Assembly: GCA_024684215.1 (NCBI GenBank)
Contig: JAIKXH010000031.1
Coordinates: forward strand, 1 to 54,628
Origin: Lachnospiraceae bacterium
GTDB taxonomy: Bacteria; Bacillota; Clostridia; Lachnospirales; Lachnospiraceae
Length of the DNA stretch: 54,628 nt
Direction: 5' to 3'
The translations under genes and the position numbers were made by a program. Each line of letters begins with the position of its first letter. Positions within the stretch are counted from its first letter, which is position 1. Below the pieces are notes generated by a model. It was not told the DNA's origin. It saw only the letters and a program-made list of their open reading frames with translations, and did no database searches. Positions 36,101 to 44,840 of this stretch are shown here, piece after piece.

Positions 36101-36693
36101 CTATATTCCATCTCTCAAGTGATCCTTTTGAATTTGAGATTTGGGACGGTAAACCTGACACGGAAGGAAGCATAAAGCTTCTTGAATGTAAGTATCAAAA
36201 GGAAATGATATGGAATGTATATCAGGAGGAAACGTATAAGCTTCCCGGCAGATTAAAGGGAATAAAAAATCTTTATTTTAAAGCCTTTGATAAGGCCCAC
36301 GTAAAGGGATTTTCCTTTAAAAAGATCGAGAAAGCATACGCACTTATAAATGCCGGTGAATGTGACAGTGTCTACGGTGACAGCTTTGAGAAAAAGGATA
36401 GTCGCATAGACGGAATAGGAAATAATGTAACTGTGGAATTTACCGATATGGATTTCGGTACGGACAGTGCAGCCAGGATTCTGATTTCCGGAAAAACCCA
36501 CATTCCCGTCAATACCATTCATCTTTTGTTTGATAACGGAAATGATGTCTCGAGGGATATTATAGAATTTAGTGCAAACAAGGGTGATACCCAGAGTTTT
36601 GACATAAGCCCTATTACAGGAAAAGGTACGGTCAGATTTGTGTTTTTACCCGGCAGCAGTTTTGATTTTAAGTCTTTTAAGTTCGAAAAATAA
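33172..36693 (+). CDS. GH2 family glycoside hydrolase (beta-galactosidase type) with C-terminal binding-like modules
   Basis: 1173 residues, no signal peptide. GH2 sugar-binding sandwich (about 1-180, FNDGWEF, IPHDW), immunoglobulin-like domain (about 190-280), then the (beta/alpha)8 catalytic domain with DESFDMW, acid/base E407 in MWSIGNEI and nucleophile E485 in FGSETSS. After about residue 600 come Ig-like domains of the type seen in long beta-galactosidases, then two beta-sandwich repeats at about 920-1055 and 1065-1173 that resemble CBM6. The substrate may be a beta-galactoside, but a beta-glucuronide or other is possible. ATG 33172 follows GGGAG; a TTG at 33154 is rejected. It is 26 bases before the EAL gene. 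Confidence 0.85.
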   Translation: MFSKKLFNDGWEFVKQRPDTKPEELSGALFKAVNIPHDWLIYQGNDLYEDGTGFYRKRFKLDKRPDRKYELYFEGVYMDTTVYVNGHAVGEWKYGYSSFFFDITEFVTNGDNEVLVRVEFRSPNSRWYSGAGIYRDVYLIENCDTHIVTDSLYISAKPVLGDGEVLNENTDLSGKWIVKVSAEVSCPTVRSKMTLWFPKAGKSHSALIGAVEKEKLQDNTVRVEFTEEFESPELWSLESPDLYDAVICVTNPDGDYEHTDKKLGPGGPKGDRLECNFGFRSFCFNSDKGFFINGSHIKINGVCEHHDLGAIGAAFNKSAMRRKFNILRQMGVNAVRTAHNMPAPALLDLADEMGFLIFDESFDMWEGAKTEFDYARFFKEWNEKDVRSWIRRDRNHPSIFMWSIGNEIYDTHTPRGLEVTKMLQKNVRENDFFENAAIGIGSNYMPWEGAQNCADVLKYAGYNYGEKLYDDHHEKHPDWYIFGSETSSTVQSRGIYHFPYEKSTLADDNDQCSCLGNSTTSWGAPNPEYCIKAERDHEFSLGQFLWSGFDYIGEPTPYHTRNSYFGQIDTAGFAKDSFYVYKSAWTDYKKEPFVHVFPYWDFNPGQTIDVRIASNAPEVELFVNGKSAGRQKIDHAHGDVLTGNYKAIYEPGEITAVCYDENGKELDRCSRHSFKDTAKLVLKQYAPDEKLYAGAGDMAFVEVSAVDKDGYPVENACDMVNVSVSGAGFIAGLDNGDSTDTDEYKGNHKRLFAGKMLIMIGIGEEKGEVIVNVSSGESIKESLTFEVTGKKKTDGISLIPECFTDYENAKNEPIPRIRKIELISDSPKVLGKDNSEITVKAVLLPEGIGAYYSGSDIIWKVVNDGGIDSNIAVIENTGDFCAKIKALGDGDFRVRCMAKCGCSAAKVISELDYLAQGIGEALLDPYGFISGGLWSYCEGEIGIGNEKGVSFARGEKSVIGFENIDFGSYGSDEITIPIFHLSSDPFEFEIWDGKPDTEGSIKLLECKYQKEMIWNVYQEETYKLPGRLKGIKNLYFKAFDKAHVKGFSFKKIEKAYALINAGECDSVYGDSFEKKDSRIDGIGNNVTVEFTDMDFGTDSAARILISGKTHIPVNTIHLLFDNGNDVSRDIIEFSANKGDTQSFDISPITGKGTVRFVFLPGSSFDFKSFKFEK

Positions 36694-36719
36694 CAGCATG
36701 TTTTTTGAGGTGATATAAA

Positions 36720-38654
36720 ATGACTTTTGTTCAGTGGTTAAGTAAGAATTATGATTTTATATTTATTCTGGTCATAATAGGATATACCATTATATCCAAC
36801 AGTAAAATGTACAGCAGTGTGCGTAAGAAATTCATCGCACTTGCGGTGCTTACTTTATTGGAGGCATTTATCAGTCAGCTCGAGGATTATTTTTCGACTT
36901 TCGAATACCGAAATGTAATGCGTTATTTGCTTTCTACCGCGGGATATATTATAAGGCCGACGATCATATATGTTATCCTGCTCATTGTAGTCAGAACAGA
37001 CAGCGTAAAAAGACAGATAATGTATGGTATTCCGCTTGCGCTTGTATCGCTGATCCTCATAATAGACCTTCCCTTCGGAAACGTTTATTATTTTACTGAG
37101 AGTAACAATCATGCCACAGGCAAGCTATTCTTCCTTACATACGGAATCCTGGTGCTTTACCTGATCATGATAGTTTTATTTATCATAATCAAATGCGATC
37201 TTGCGAACAATATAGCGGAGTTTGTGACGGTTCTTGTTGCCATAGGCTTTGTTGTGATTAACATAATCGGAGAGACCGTTTTGGATGGTTTTTCGGGGCA
37301 TACGCAGGTGGTTATAGCGCTGGCGGTACTGATTTATGCGATATATTTCAAAAGCACCGAAGACAGGATTGAAAAAACTCAGCTTGAAATGACCGAGATA
37401 AAAACCGGACTTTTCAATGAACATGCCTGTGTTGCGCTTATAAACCAAAAGAGCAAAGAAGGCACTTTGACAGACTATGCAACGATTTATTTTGACCTTG
37501 TCAGATTCGGACTTATAAACGATCAGTACGGAATGGAAATAGGAAATGTAGTACTGGTTGAATATGCTAAAAAATTGAGCGGTATGTTAAGAAGCGATGA
37601 GATACTTGCCAGACAGGGAAGTGACAGGTTTATCGCCGTTGTCCTTAAAAGAAATCTGGATATCATTCTGGATGTTTTAAAGGGAATGGAGGTTAAATTT
37701 AAAGAGGACGGAGATGAATATGATGTAAATATCAGCGCTCACATGGGTATCTATAAAATAGACGATCCTACGCTTTTGGGTGAGGAAATTATCTCGAATG
37801 CATACTCTGCACTTACATACGGTAAGTCAAACGGTAACGAGATAACTTATCTTACTCCTGAACTTAAGCAGATGCTCAGGGATCAGAAACAGTTCGGAAT
37901 GGATATTCCCGTGGCGATGGCAAACGAGGAATTCATTGTATACTATCAGCCAAAAGTAAACAGTAAAACATCCACTCTTTGCGGTGCAGAGGCTCTTGTC
38001 AGGTGGCTCAGAAACGGCTCGCTTGTTCCGCCGGGTCAGTTCATTCCTATTTTGGAAACAAAAGACCTTATGTGCGACATGGACTTTTATATGCTCAGAC
38101 ATGTCTGCGCGGACATATCCAAATGGATTGAACAGGGACTTGTACCTCCCACCATATCGGTCAACTTTTCAAGAAGAGGACTTTCCAATTCGCATCTTGC
38201 GGAAGATATAGATGCCGTTGTAAATGAGTATCATGTCCCCAAAAAGATGATAGAGATAGAAATCACCGAAACTATAGATGAGTTCCCCATAAGCGTGCTT
38301 AATGCTTTTGTAGATGATCTTCACAGGCTTGGATATAAAGTAGCCGTAGACGATTTCGGAAGCGGAAGCTCATCGCTTAGTCTCTTGAGGGAAGTAACCT
38401 TTGATACACTTAAGATTGATAAGGGATTTGTGGACAGAGCATATGCAAAGGATTTAACAATCCTCAGCTATATGATAAAGCTTGCCAAGGCTCTTGGCGT
38501 GGAAGTCCTTGCGGAGGGCGTTGAGCAAAAAGAACAGGTTGAAACACTCTCATCTCTGGGATGTGATATTATTCAGGGATATTATTATGACAGGCCGCTC
38601 CCTAAGGAGAATTTCGAAAAAAGAATTATCAGCAGGAGATATGTAAATGGATAA
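36720..38654 (+). CDS. Membrane c-di-GMP phosphodiesterase: multi-TM sensor, degenerate GGDEF, EAL
   Basis: 644 residues. About seven membrane helices (8-220) form an N-terminal sensor resembling the histidine-kinase-type 7TM module. The GGDEF domain (about 225-385) has GSDRF at 300-304 where GGDEF should be, so it cannot be a normal cyclase. The EAL domain (about 390-640) is intact: E424-A425-L426 in AEALVRW, EITET, VDDFGSG and AEGVEQ. Hydrolysis of c-di-GMP is expected, perhaps with the dead GGDEF binding GTP as an activator, as in known proteins of this design. It lies between GH2 and the HD-GYP gene, overlapping the latter by eight bases. Confidence 0.88.
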   Translation: MTFVQWLSKNYDFIFILVIIGYTIISNSKMYSSVRKKFIALAVLTLLEAFISQLEDYFSTFEYRNVMRYLLSTAGYIIRPTIIYVILLIVVRTDSVKRQIMYGIPLALVSLILIIDLPFGNVYYFTESNNHATGKLFFLTYGILVLYLIMIVLFIIIKCDLANNIAEFVTVLVAIGFVVINIIGETVLDGFSGHTQVVIALAVLIYAIYFKSTEDRIEKTQLEMTEIKTGLFNEHACVALINQKSKEGTLTDYATIYFDLVRFGLINDQYGMEIGNVVLVEYAKKLSGMLRSDEILARQGSDRFIAVVLKRNLDIILDVLKGMEVKFKEDGDEYDVNISAHMGIYKIDDPTLLGEEIISNAYSALTYGKSNGNEITYLTPELKQMLRDQKQFGMDIPVAMANEEFIVYYQPKVNSKTSTLCGAEALVRWLRNGSLVPPGQFIPILETKDLMCDMDFYMLRHVCADISKWIEQGLVPPTISVNFSRRGLSNSHLAEDIDAVVNEYHVPKKMIEIEITETIDEFPISVLNAFVDDLHRLGYKVAVDDFGSGSSSLSLLREVTFDTLKIDKGFVDRAYAKDLTILSYMIKLAKALGVEVLAEGVEQKEQVETLSSLGCDIIQGYYYDRPLPKENFEKRIISRRYVNG

Positions 38655-39993
38655 GATAAGGTTAATGAAAAAGATAGTTAAGATTTTAGCGATAGCCATG
38701 GCGGCGATTTTGGTTATCTTGATAATTGCCTTTATTGGACATGTCGTAAAGATTAATAATTATAATATGTTGGAAAGAGAGATCACATCCGATTCCACAA
38801 CTACGGAAGCGATGGTTGATATCCATCCGAGGGGTGGAGTTACCGACTCCTGGGAAAAGGAAAACACTGGACTTGGATTTAAACTTAACGCTAAAATATA
38901 TGAGCTTGTGGTAACCAACAATTCGCAGACTCTTATGGATGACTGGAAACTGCGCATAAATATTCACGATGACTGTTACCTCAACAATGGATGGTGCGGT
39001 AAATTTGAGATTCACCAGTTTGACGAGGAAAAGGGCGAGCAGGTTCAGACCATTGACCTTAGAAATTACGATGTCTCGGAGATAACCATAAATTACACCA
39101 TGGGTGGACAGGACCTTTTGATTCCGCTGACCGAAGGTGATTATATCATCTATCTTCCCGATGGCTCGGGTGTTGCGGGAGAGGTACCCATAAAAGGAAG
39201 TGCCGATTTTTCCGGCTCTGTAGTATGCGGAATAATCATTTACAACAAATTAGGTTCGATCGATCTGTCCGATTATGTGTTTAATTACAATCTTCATTTG
39301 ACATATTGGGAAGGAAGCATCGGAAGATTCTTTACAGTGTCATTCCCTGCCTGGGCTCTTTTGATGATTGTGCTGGGAGTTATATTCCTTATGACTGTTC
39401 AGTTTGAGGAAAGATTTATAATTCAAGGCAAGATACTTGAGGAGGTTTTGGGGGTAACTTGCTCTTTGGCTGATTCAAAGGATTATTATTCAAAAGAACA
39501 TTCAAAAAGATGTGCCAATTATTCTAGACTCATAGCCGAGAAACTCGGTATGGATAAGAACGATTGTGATACGGTTTACTATGCGGCACTTTTGCATAAC
39601 ATCGGAAACTATTATGTACCCGAGCAGATACTTAGGAAAAACGGAAAGCTTACCACTGAGGAATACAATCAGGTAAAGACACATACAACCAAGGGTGCGG
39701 AGCTTTTAAAGGAATTACAGCATATTCCGCATGCGGATGAGGCGGCCTTATACCATCATGAAAGATATGACGGAACAGGTTATCCTACCGGCAAAAAGGG
39801 TGAGGAAATACCTCTTGTGGCAAGAATTGTAGCCGTTGCCGATGCATTTGACGCCATGAGCATTGACAGGCCATACAGAAAGAAGTTTATGAGGGAACAG
39901 ATAAGGGAGGAATTTATAAAGAACAGAGGAACCCAATTCGATCCTACTATAGTCGGAGTTTTCCTTGATATTATGGGAGAGTTGGATCTGTAA
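38647..39993 (+). CDS. HD-GYP-like receptor with carbohydrate-binding-like ectodomain and altered HD motif
   Basis: 448 residues. An N-terminal helix (about 10-32) and a second (about 238-260) bracket an extracytoplasmic beta-sandwich (about 50-235) with the pattern VTNNSQTLMDDWKL...NNGWCGKFE and a late SADFSGSVVCGII, which resembles the CBM2 cellulose-binding fold. The cytoplasmic HD-GYP domain (about 270-445) keeps HHERYDGTGYP (H370 onward, GYP at 378-380), but the HDxGK motif reads H317-N318-I-G-N. The Asp of the HD pair is a metal ligand, so catalysis is doubtful and it may be a c-di-GMP-responsive or sensory protein. Its start lies inside the end of the EAL gene, so translation is coupled. 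Confidence 0.82.
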   Translation: MDKIRLMKKIVKILAIAMAAILVILIIAFIGHVVKINNYNMLEREITSDSTTTEAMVDIHPRGGVTDSWEKENTGLGFKLNAKIYELVVTNNSQTLMDDWKLRINIHDDCYLNNGWCGKFEIHQFDEEKGEQVQTIDLRNYDVSEITINYTMGGQDLLIPLTEGDYIIYLPDGSGVAGEVPIKGSADFSGSVVCGIIIYNKLGSIDLSDYVFNYNLHLTYWEGSIGRFFTVSFPAWALLMIVLGVIFLMTVQFEERFIIQGKILEEVLGVTCSLADSKDYYSKEHSKRCANYSRLIAEKLGMDKNDCDTVYYAALLHNIGNYYVPEQILRKNGKLTTEEYNQVKTHTTKGAELLKELQHIPHADEAALYHHERYDGTGYPTGKKGEEIPLVARIVAVADAFDAMSIDRPYRKKFMREQIREEFIKNRGTQFDPTIVGVFLDIMGELDL

Positions 39994-40026
39994 TTTATCA
40001 GCCAAACAAACGGGAGCTTGTAAACA

Positions 40027-43000
40027 ATGAATAAGTGGAACAAAAGAATTATTATTGCATTTTTGGGAATACTTCTTAATATTGCCGGAAGATATTTTGC
40101 ATACAGATTCCAGGTGCCTTCTTACGCGAATGTGCTTGGAACAATAATCGCTGCATATTTTGAGGGACCCATAGTGGCCGGTATTGTAGCAGTTATAAGC
40201 TGCTGCGGCTCAACGATTTTTTCAAGGACGGATCTGTATTTTGTTGTGGCAGATCTGGCCGTGGCCGTTACTGCCGGATTTCTCGGCAAAAAGAACAGGT
40301 ACTTTGAAAACATTTTGCTTACCATAAGTTCCACTGCCCTTTTTGCGATAGTAAGAGGTGTTGTATTTGCTTTTGTAAACTACTTTTTATATAGCGGAAG
40401 AACCGGAATGGTTATGTCGGACGCAATAATAGATTACCTTAGCAATATTAATTTTCCCCTTAGTTTTAGCTATTTGATAGCAGCTGTTCATGTTGCGTTT
40501 ACTGATGTGTTTATCGCTTGTTTTATCATATATCTCGGAATAGGAGTTACAAGACTTTATAAGAAAAAGAAAAAGGCCAAAAAGCTTAAAAAGGCTCTTG
40601 GCGGAGGCATAAGTCTTGTTATTCTTACCGCAGTTTTGACCACCGGAGTTTTCGCTTATATAAAGACTGATTCGTATGCCGGAAGCGGAGTATACTTTAT
40701 CGAAAAGATTTATAATGCAGAGAACGGCCTGGTCGGCGGATGCCTTAATGACATTGACATGACAAAAGACGGTACCATGTGGATAGGTACATACGGAGGA
40801 CTCTACCGTTTTAACGGATCTTCGTTTTTCCTGATAGACGATATCAAAAATGTCAGATCGATTCAGGCTTTATATGTAGATGATTATGACAGACTTTGGG
40901 TCGGGACTCAGAATGCCGGAATAACGCTTCTTAACATAGATAAAAGCTATGATACCATCGATATGTCTGTGGGCTTACCCTCCAATGCCGTTAAGGATAT
41001 AATATCGGACTCCAATGGCCTCTTCTATGTGGCTACTACCGGCGGTGTCATGGTTTATGAATACGGAGAAGACGGATTAAATATAATTAAGACTTATGAA
41101 TCCATCGCAAATATGAAGCGCTTCTCCGCCGACGAAAACGGAAGAGTTGTAGGACTTAACACCATTGGCGAGATTTATGTATTTGAAAACGGCGAAATAA
41201 TCATCAAAGAGACCTTTGATACATTGAGTCCTACCAGCGCAACCTTTGACAAGGAAGGATTTTTGTATCTGGGAACCGATTCAGAGCTTATAGTTAAGTA
41301 TTCCGTGGCAATGCACGGACTGGATAAGGAAAAAATCTATAATGCAAAGGATCTTAAACACATCAAAGATGTTTTCTTTGATGACTCCGGTTATATGTAT
41401 ATAGCCTCTGACAGCGGTATCGGATATATCGATGAGAGTGGTAATGCCAGTGTTATAGAAACAGGTGATTTCGATAACGGAATCGACACTATTTTTAAAG
41501 ATTATCAGGGTAATTTATGGTTTACTTCATCGAGATGCGGCCTTTTATCCCTCAGCAAATCTTCATTCAGTGATATGTTCAGGCTCTGTAATGCCAACTC
41601 GGCGGTATGTAATGCCATAAAAGAGTGGAACGGATATCTCTATGTGGGAACCGATGACGGTCTTAAGATTTTAAACATTGAGGACGGAAAAACAGTCTTT
41701 TCGAGGACCTCTTCCTGGTTTGAAGATACCAGAGTAAGATGTATGACTATGGATAAATCGGGAAAACTTCTTGTTGCAACGAACGGTGAGGGAGTTATGG
41801 CTCTTAGCAATATGTCCAAGATTGAGCCGTATGATAAAGGAGATAACCCTGAAAAGAAAGTAAGGCTGGTATACAGATTAAAGAGCGGAGATATAGTTAC
41901 CTCCAGCGATAACGGACTTATATTTTTTAATGACGGAGTGGAATATAAAAGGCTGCGGCTTAATGCCGAGCTTGGCGGCGGTACTATTTTGAATCTGTTA
42001 GAGAGCGGCGGAACGCTGCTCGCCGGAAGCGACGGAGACGGTATCGCAATTATCAAGGATGGAAATGTACTTAAGTATATAACCAGAGACGACGGTCTTG
42101 ATTCCGGAGTTATTTTAAGAATAGTTGAAGATGAGATCGGTTCCGGATACTTTGTGCTTACCGGAAGCGGAATCAACTATATGACCGACAGATATGAGAT
42201 CAGCGAGCTTTCCGTACCCTATTTTAACAACTTTGACCTGGTTCAGTATGAAGATAAAGTATTCATTATAGGTGGAGCCGGTATTTTCGTTGTTAATTAT
42301 GAGGCGCTCATGGAAGGAGCGGGAAATGATGCCTTTAAGCTATTGGATATAAAGGCCGGACTCCCCGGAAGCCTTACCAGTAATGCATGGAATTACGTAA
42401 GCTATGACGGATTTTTGTATGTGTGCGGCAACAACGGTATTTACTCACTCGATCTCGATGATTATGAAATAGATGTTACAGATTACCTTACCAAAATCAC
42501 AGCTATAAAGCTTGACGGAGAATACAATGACGTAACTGAAATCGGAGGAATAGATGTACCGAGAGGAACCGAAAAGGTTGAGCTCTCATTGGAAATCAAT
42601 AACTATACCACGACAGATCCCAATGTCAGATATTATATGGTGGGTGTTGATAAAGAGAAAGTCACCGTTCCATCCAGCGAGCTGGAGACCGTTTCGTATC
42701 TTAAGCTTCCATATGGAGATCACGATTTCCACATTGAAGTTCTCGATGATGACGGAAAAGTTATAAAGGAGCAGATTTACACCATCACCAAGGAGAGGGA
42801 GCTTTATGAGACCGCCGCATTCCAGGCATATTTCTACTCCATACTTATTCTGTTTGTGATATTCCTTGTTATTTCCATTGTGCAGGGTGCACTTATGGCA
42901 CAAGATAAAAAGGAAAACAATAAGCACGAAAAGGTTGTTACGCAGCTTGAGAGAGAAAAGGCAGAGGCACTTGAACGTGCACTTCATATGGAGGAGGATG

Positions 43001-44835
43001 CCAACAGGACAAAGTCGGAATTCCTTGCAAATATGTCTCATGAGATCCGTACACCTATAAATGCAATCATAGGTATGGATACCATGATTATGCGTGAGGC
43101 CAATCAGGCGGAGATAAAGGGATACGCAAAGGATATCCATAATGCAAGTAAGACACTTCTTGCACTCATCAATGATATTTTGGATTTTTCAAAGATAGAG
43201 TCCGGAAAGCTTGAGCTTGTTTTGGGAGAATACGATTTAAGTCTTGTTATAAATGACCTTGTAAACATGATAAAGCCCAAGGCCGACGGAAAGCATTTAA
43301 AGCTGGAGGTAAAGGTTAATCCCGATATCCCCAACGGCTTATATGGCGATGAAGTTCGAATAGAACAGATAATAATCAATATATTAAATAATGCAATCAA
43401 GTATACCGAAAAGGGAACCGTTACTTTCTCGGTTGATTATGAAGACGCTGAAGGCGGAGCAATAAAGTTAAAGATCAGTGTAAAAGATACCGGTATAGGA
43501 ATTAAGCCGGAAGACATTGAAAAGCTTTTCTCACCTTATCAGAGAATTGATGAGCAGAGAAATAAAAAGATTGAAGGAACCGGCCTTGGTATGAGTATTA
43601 CCAAGAACCTCCTTGAAAAGATGGGCAGCCATCTTGAAGTTACAAGCGTATACGGAGAAGGCTCCAATTTCTCCTTCGAGATAATTCAGCCTGTCAGAAC
43701 CTTTGATAAAATCGGTGATTTTAAGGTTAAGGCAGAAGGCAAAGATACCGTTATCACCGATGTTGAAAGATATCACGCACCCGATGCTCATATTCTTATA
43801 GTTGATGATGTGGAGATGAACCTCATCGTTGCAACGAGCCTGCTTAAGCGAATACAGATCGGAATAGAGACTGCAAATTGCGGTAAAGACGCCATCGCCC
43901 TCGCTAAGCAAAAGCATTATGACATTATTTTGCTCGACTCGATGATGCCGGAAATGAGCGGAGAAGAGACCATGGGACATATTAAGGCCGAGTGTCCCGA
44001 AAATGCCGATACGCCTATAATAGTTCTCACTGCGCATGCCGTTAAAGGTGCAAGAGAGGAGTATTTGAGACTCGGATATACAAATTACCTCTCAAAGCCG
44101 CTGGACGGAATTAAGCTTGAAGCTATGTTGCAGAGCTATTTGCCGGATGATAAGATAATTCCCGTCGATGAGCAGGAAATCGCTAAAAATAATGAACTTG
44201 CCGGAAATGATGAGTACTGCGAAGGCTCCGTGCTTGGCAAGATCGGTCAGATTGAAGGCATTGAGCTTTCAAAGGGCATTGAGACTGCCGGCGGAGAGGA
44301 TGCTTACGGCGTCATCTGCCGAAACTTTTACGATACGGCCAAGATGCGTATGGGAATGATAAAGGATACCTTTGAGCGTGAAGATATTCAGAATTATACC
44401 ATTCAGGTCCATGCACTTAAGAGTTCTGCAAGATTAATCGGTGCATACAGTTTTTCCGAAAAAGCTCTTGAACTTGAAACTGCGGGAAGAGAATCCAATA
44501 TTTCCCTGATTAAGGAAAAGACAGGAAGTATTTTGGAGGAGTATAACTGGTTCTATGATAAGTTCGCTGAAATCTTCGGAGCTGAGGAAGAAAAAGAAGA
44601 CGAGGATGATAAGCCCGAATTATCCGAAGAGGATTTAAAAGGAAATCTTAATGATATGGCCGAACTTTTGGAGGCATTTGATTTTGATACTGCCAAAGAG
44701 CTTTTTGATTCCTTTGAGGATTATAAGCTTCCGGAAGATTTTAAAGATATGTACAGTGCTATTAAGTCCGCTATGGCTGAAGTGGATAGGGACAGCGTAA
44801 TTAAATTGATTCACATTTACAACCAGGAGGATTGA
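40027..44835 (+). CDS. Giant hybrid histidine kinase: membrane domain, propeller sensor, HisKA, HATPase, receiver, Hpt
   Basis: 1602 residues. An N-terminal five- to six-helix membrane domain (1-185) recalls ECF-transporter S components. A further helix (about 198-215) leads to a double beta-propeller (about 230-830), a Y_Y_Y-like sandwich (about 840-905) and a helix (about 935-960). The kinase has H1005 in SHEIRTP, N-box NILNNAIKYT, and G-boxes DTGIGI and GTGLGM. The receiver has VDD and phosphoacceptor D1304 in LLDSMMPE. The Hpt domain has H1462 in VHALKSSARL. A Glu/Asp-rich linker and a helical tail follow (about 1510-1602). There is no DNA-binding domain, so phosphate must go to another protein, probably the regulator five bases downstream. 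Confidence 0.9.
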   Translation: MNKWNKRIIIAFLGILLNIAGRYFAYRFQVPSYANVLGTIIAAYFEGPIVAGIVAVISCCGSTIFSRTDLYFVVADLAVAVTAGFLGKKNRYFENILLTISSTALFAIVRGVVFAFVNYFLYSGRTGMVMSDAIIDYLSNINFPLSFSYLIAAVHVAFTDVFIACFIIYLGIGVTRLYKKKKKAKKLKKALGGGISLVILTAVLTTGVFAYIKTDSYAGSGVYFIEKIYNAENGLVGGCLNDIDMTKDGTMWIGTYGGLYRFNGSSFFLIDDIKNVRSIQALYVDDYDRLWVGTQNAGITLLNIDKSYDTIDMSVGLPSNAVKDIISDSNGLFYVATTGGVMVYEYGEDGLNIIKTYESIANMKRFSADENGRVVGLNTIGEIYVFENGEIIIKETFDTLSPTSATFDKEGFLYLGTDSELIVKYSVAMHGLDKEKIYNAKDLKHIKDVFFDDSGYMYIASDSGIGYIDESGNASVIETGDFDNGIDTIFKDYQGNLWFTSSRCGLLSLSKSSFSDMFRLCNANSAVCNAIKEWNGYLYVGTDDGLKILNIEDGKTVFSRTSSWFEDTRVRCMTMDKSGKLLVATNGEGVMALSNMSKIEPYDKGDNPEKKVRLVYRLKSGDIVTSSDNGLIFFNDGVEYKRLRLNAELGGGTILNLLESGGTLLAGSDGDGIAIIKDGNVLKYITRDDGLDSGVILRIVEDEIGSGYFVLTGSGINYMTDRYEISELSVPYFNNFDLVQYEDKVFIIGGAGIFVVNYEALMEGAGNDAFKLLDIKAGLPGSLTSNAWNYVSYDGFLYVCGNNGIYSLDLDDYEIDVTDYLTKITAIKLDGEYNDVTEIGGIDVPRGTEKVELSLEINNYTTTDPNVRYYMVGVDKEKVTVPSSELETVSYLKLPYGDHDFHIEVLDDDGKVIKEQIYTITKERELYETAAFQAYFYSILILFVIFLVISIVQGALMAQDKKENNKHEKVVTQLEREKAEALERALHMEEDANRTKSEFLANMSHEIRTPINAIIGMDTMIMREANQAEIKGYAKDIHNASKTLLALINDILDFSKIESGKLELVLGEYDLSLVINDLVNMIKPKADGKHLKLEVKVNPDIPNGLYGDEVRIEQIIINILNNAIKYTEKGTVTFSVDYEDAEGGAIKLKISVKDTGIGIKPEDIEKLFSPYQRIDEQRNKKIEGTGLGMSITKNLLEKMGSHLEVTSVYGEGSNFSFEIIQPVRTFDKIGDFKVKAEGKDTVITDVERYHAPDAHILIVDDVEMNLIVATSLLKRIQIGIETANCGKDAIALAKQKHYDIILLDSMMPEMSGEETMGHIKAECPENADTPIIVLTAHAVKGAREEYLRLGYTNYLSKPLDGIKLEAMLQSYLPDDKIIPVDEQEIAKNNELAGNDEYCEGSVLGKIGQIEGIELSKGIETAGGEDAYGVICRNFYDTAKMRMGMIKDTFEREDIQNYTIQVHALKSSARLIGAYSFSEKALELETAGRESNISLIKEKTGSILEEYNWFYDKFAEIFGAEEEKEDEDDKPELSEEDLKGNLNDMAELLEAFDFDTAKELFDSFEDYKLPEDFKDMYSAIKSAMAEVDRDSVIKLIHIYNQED

Positions 44836-44840
44836 TTTGA

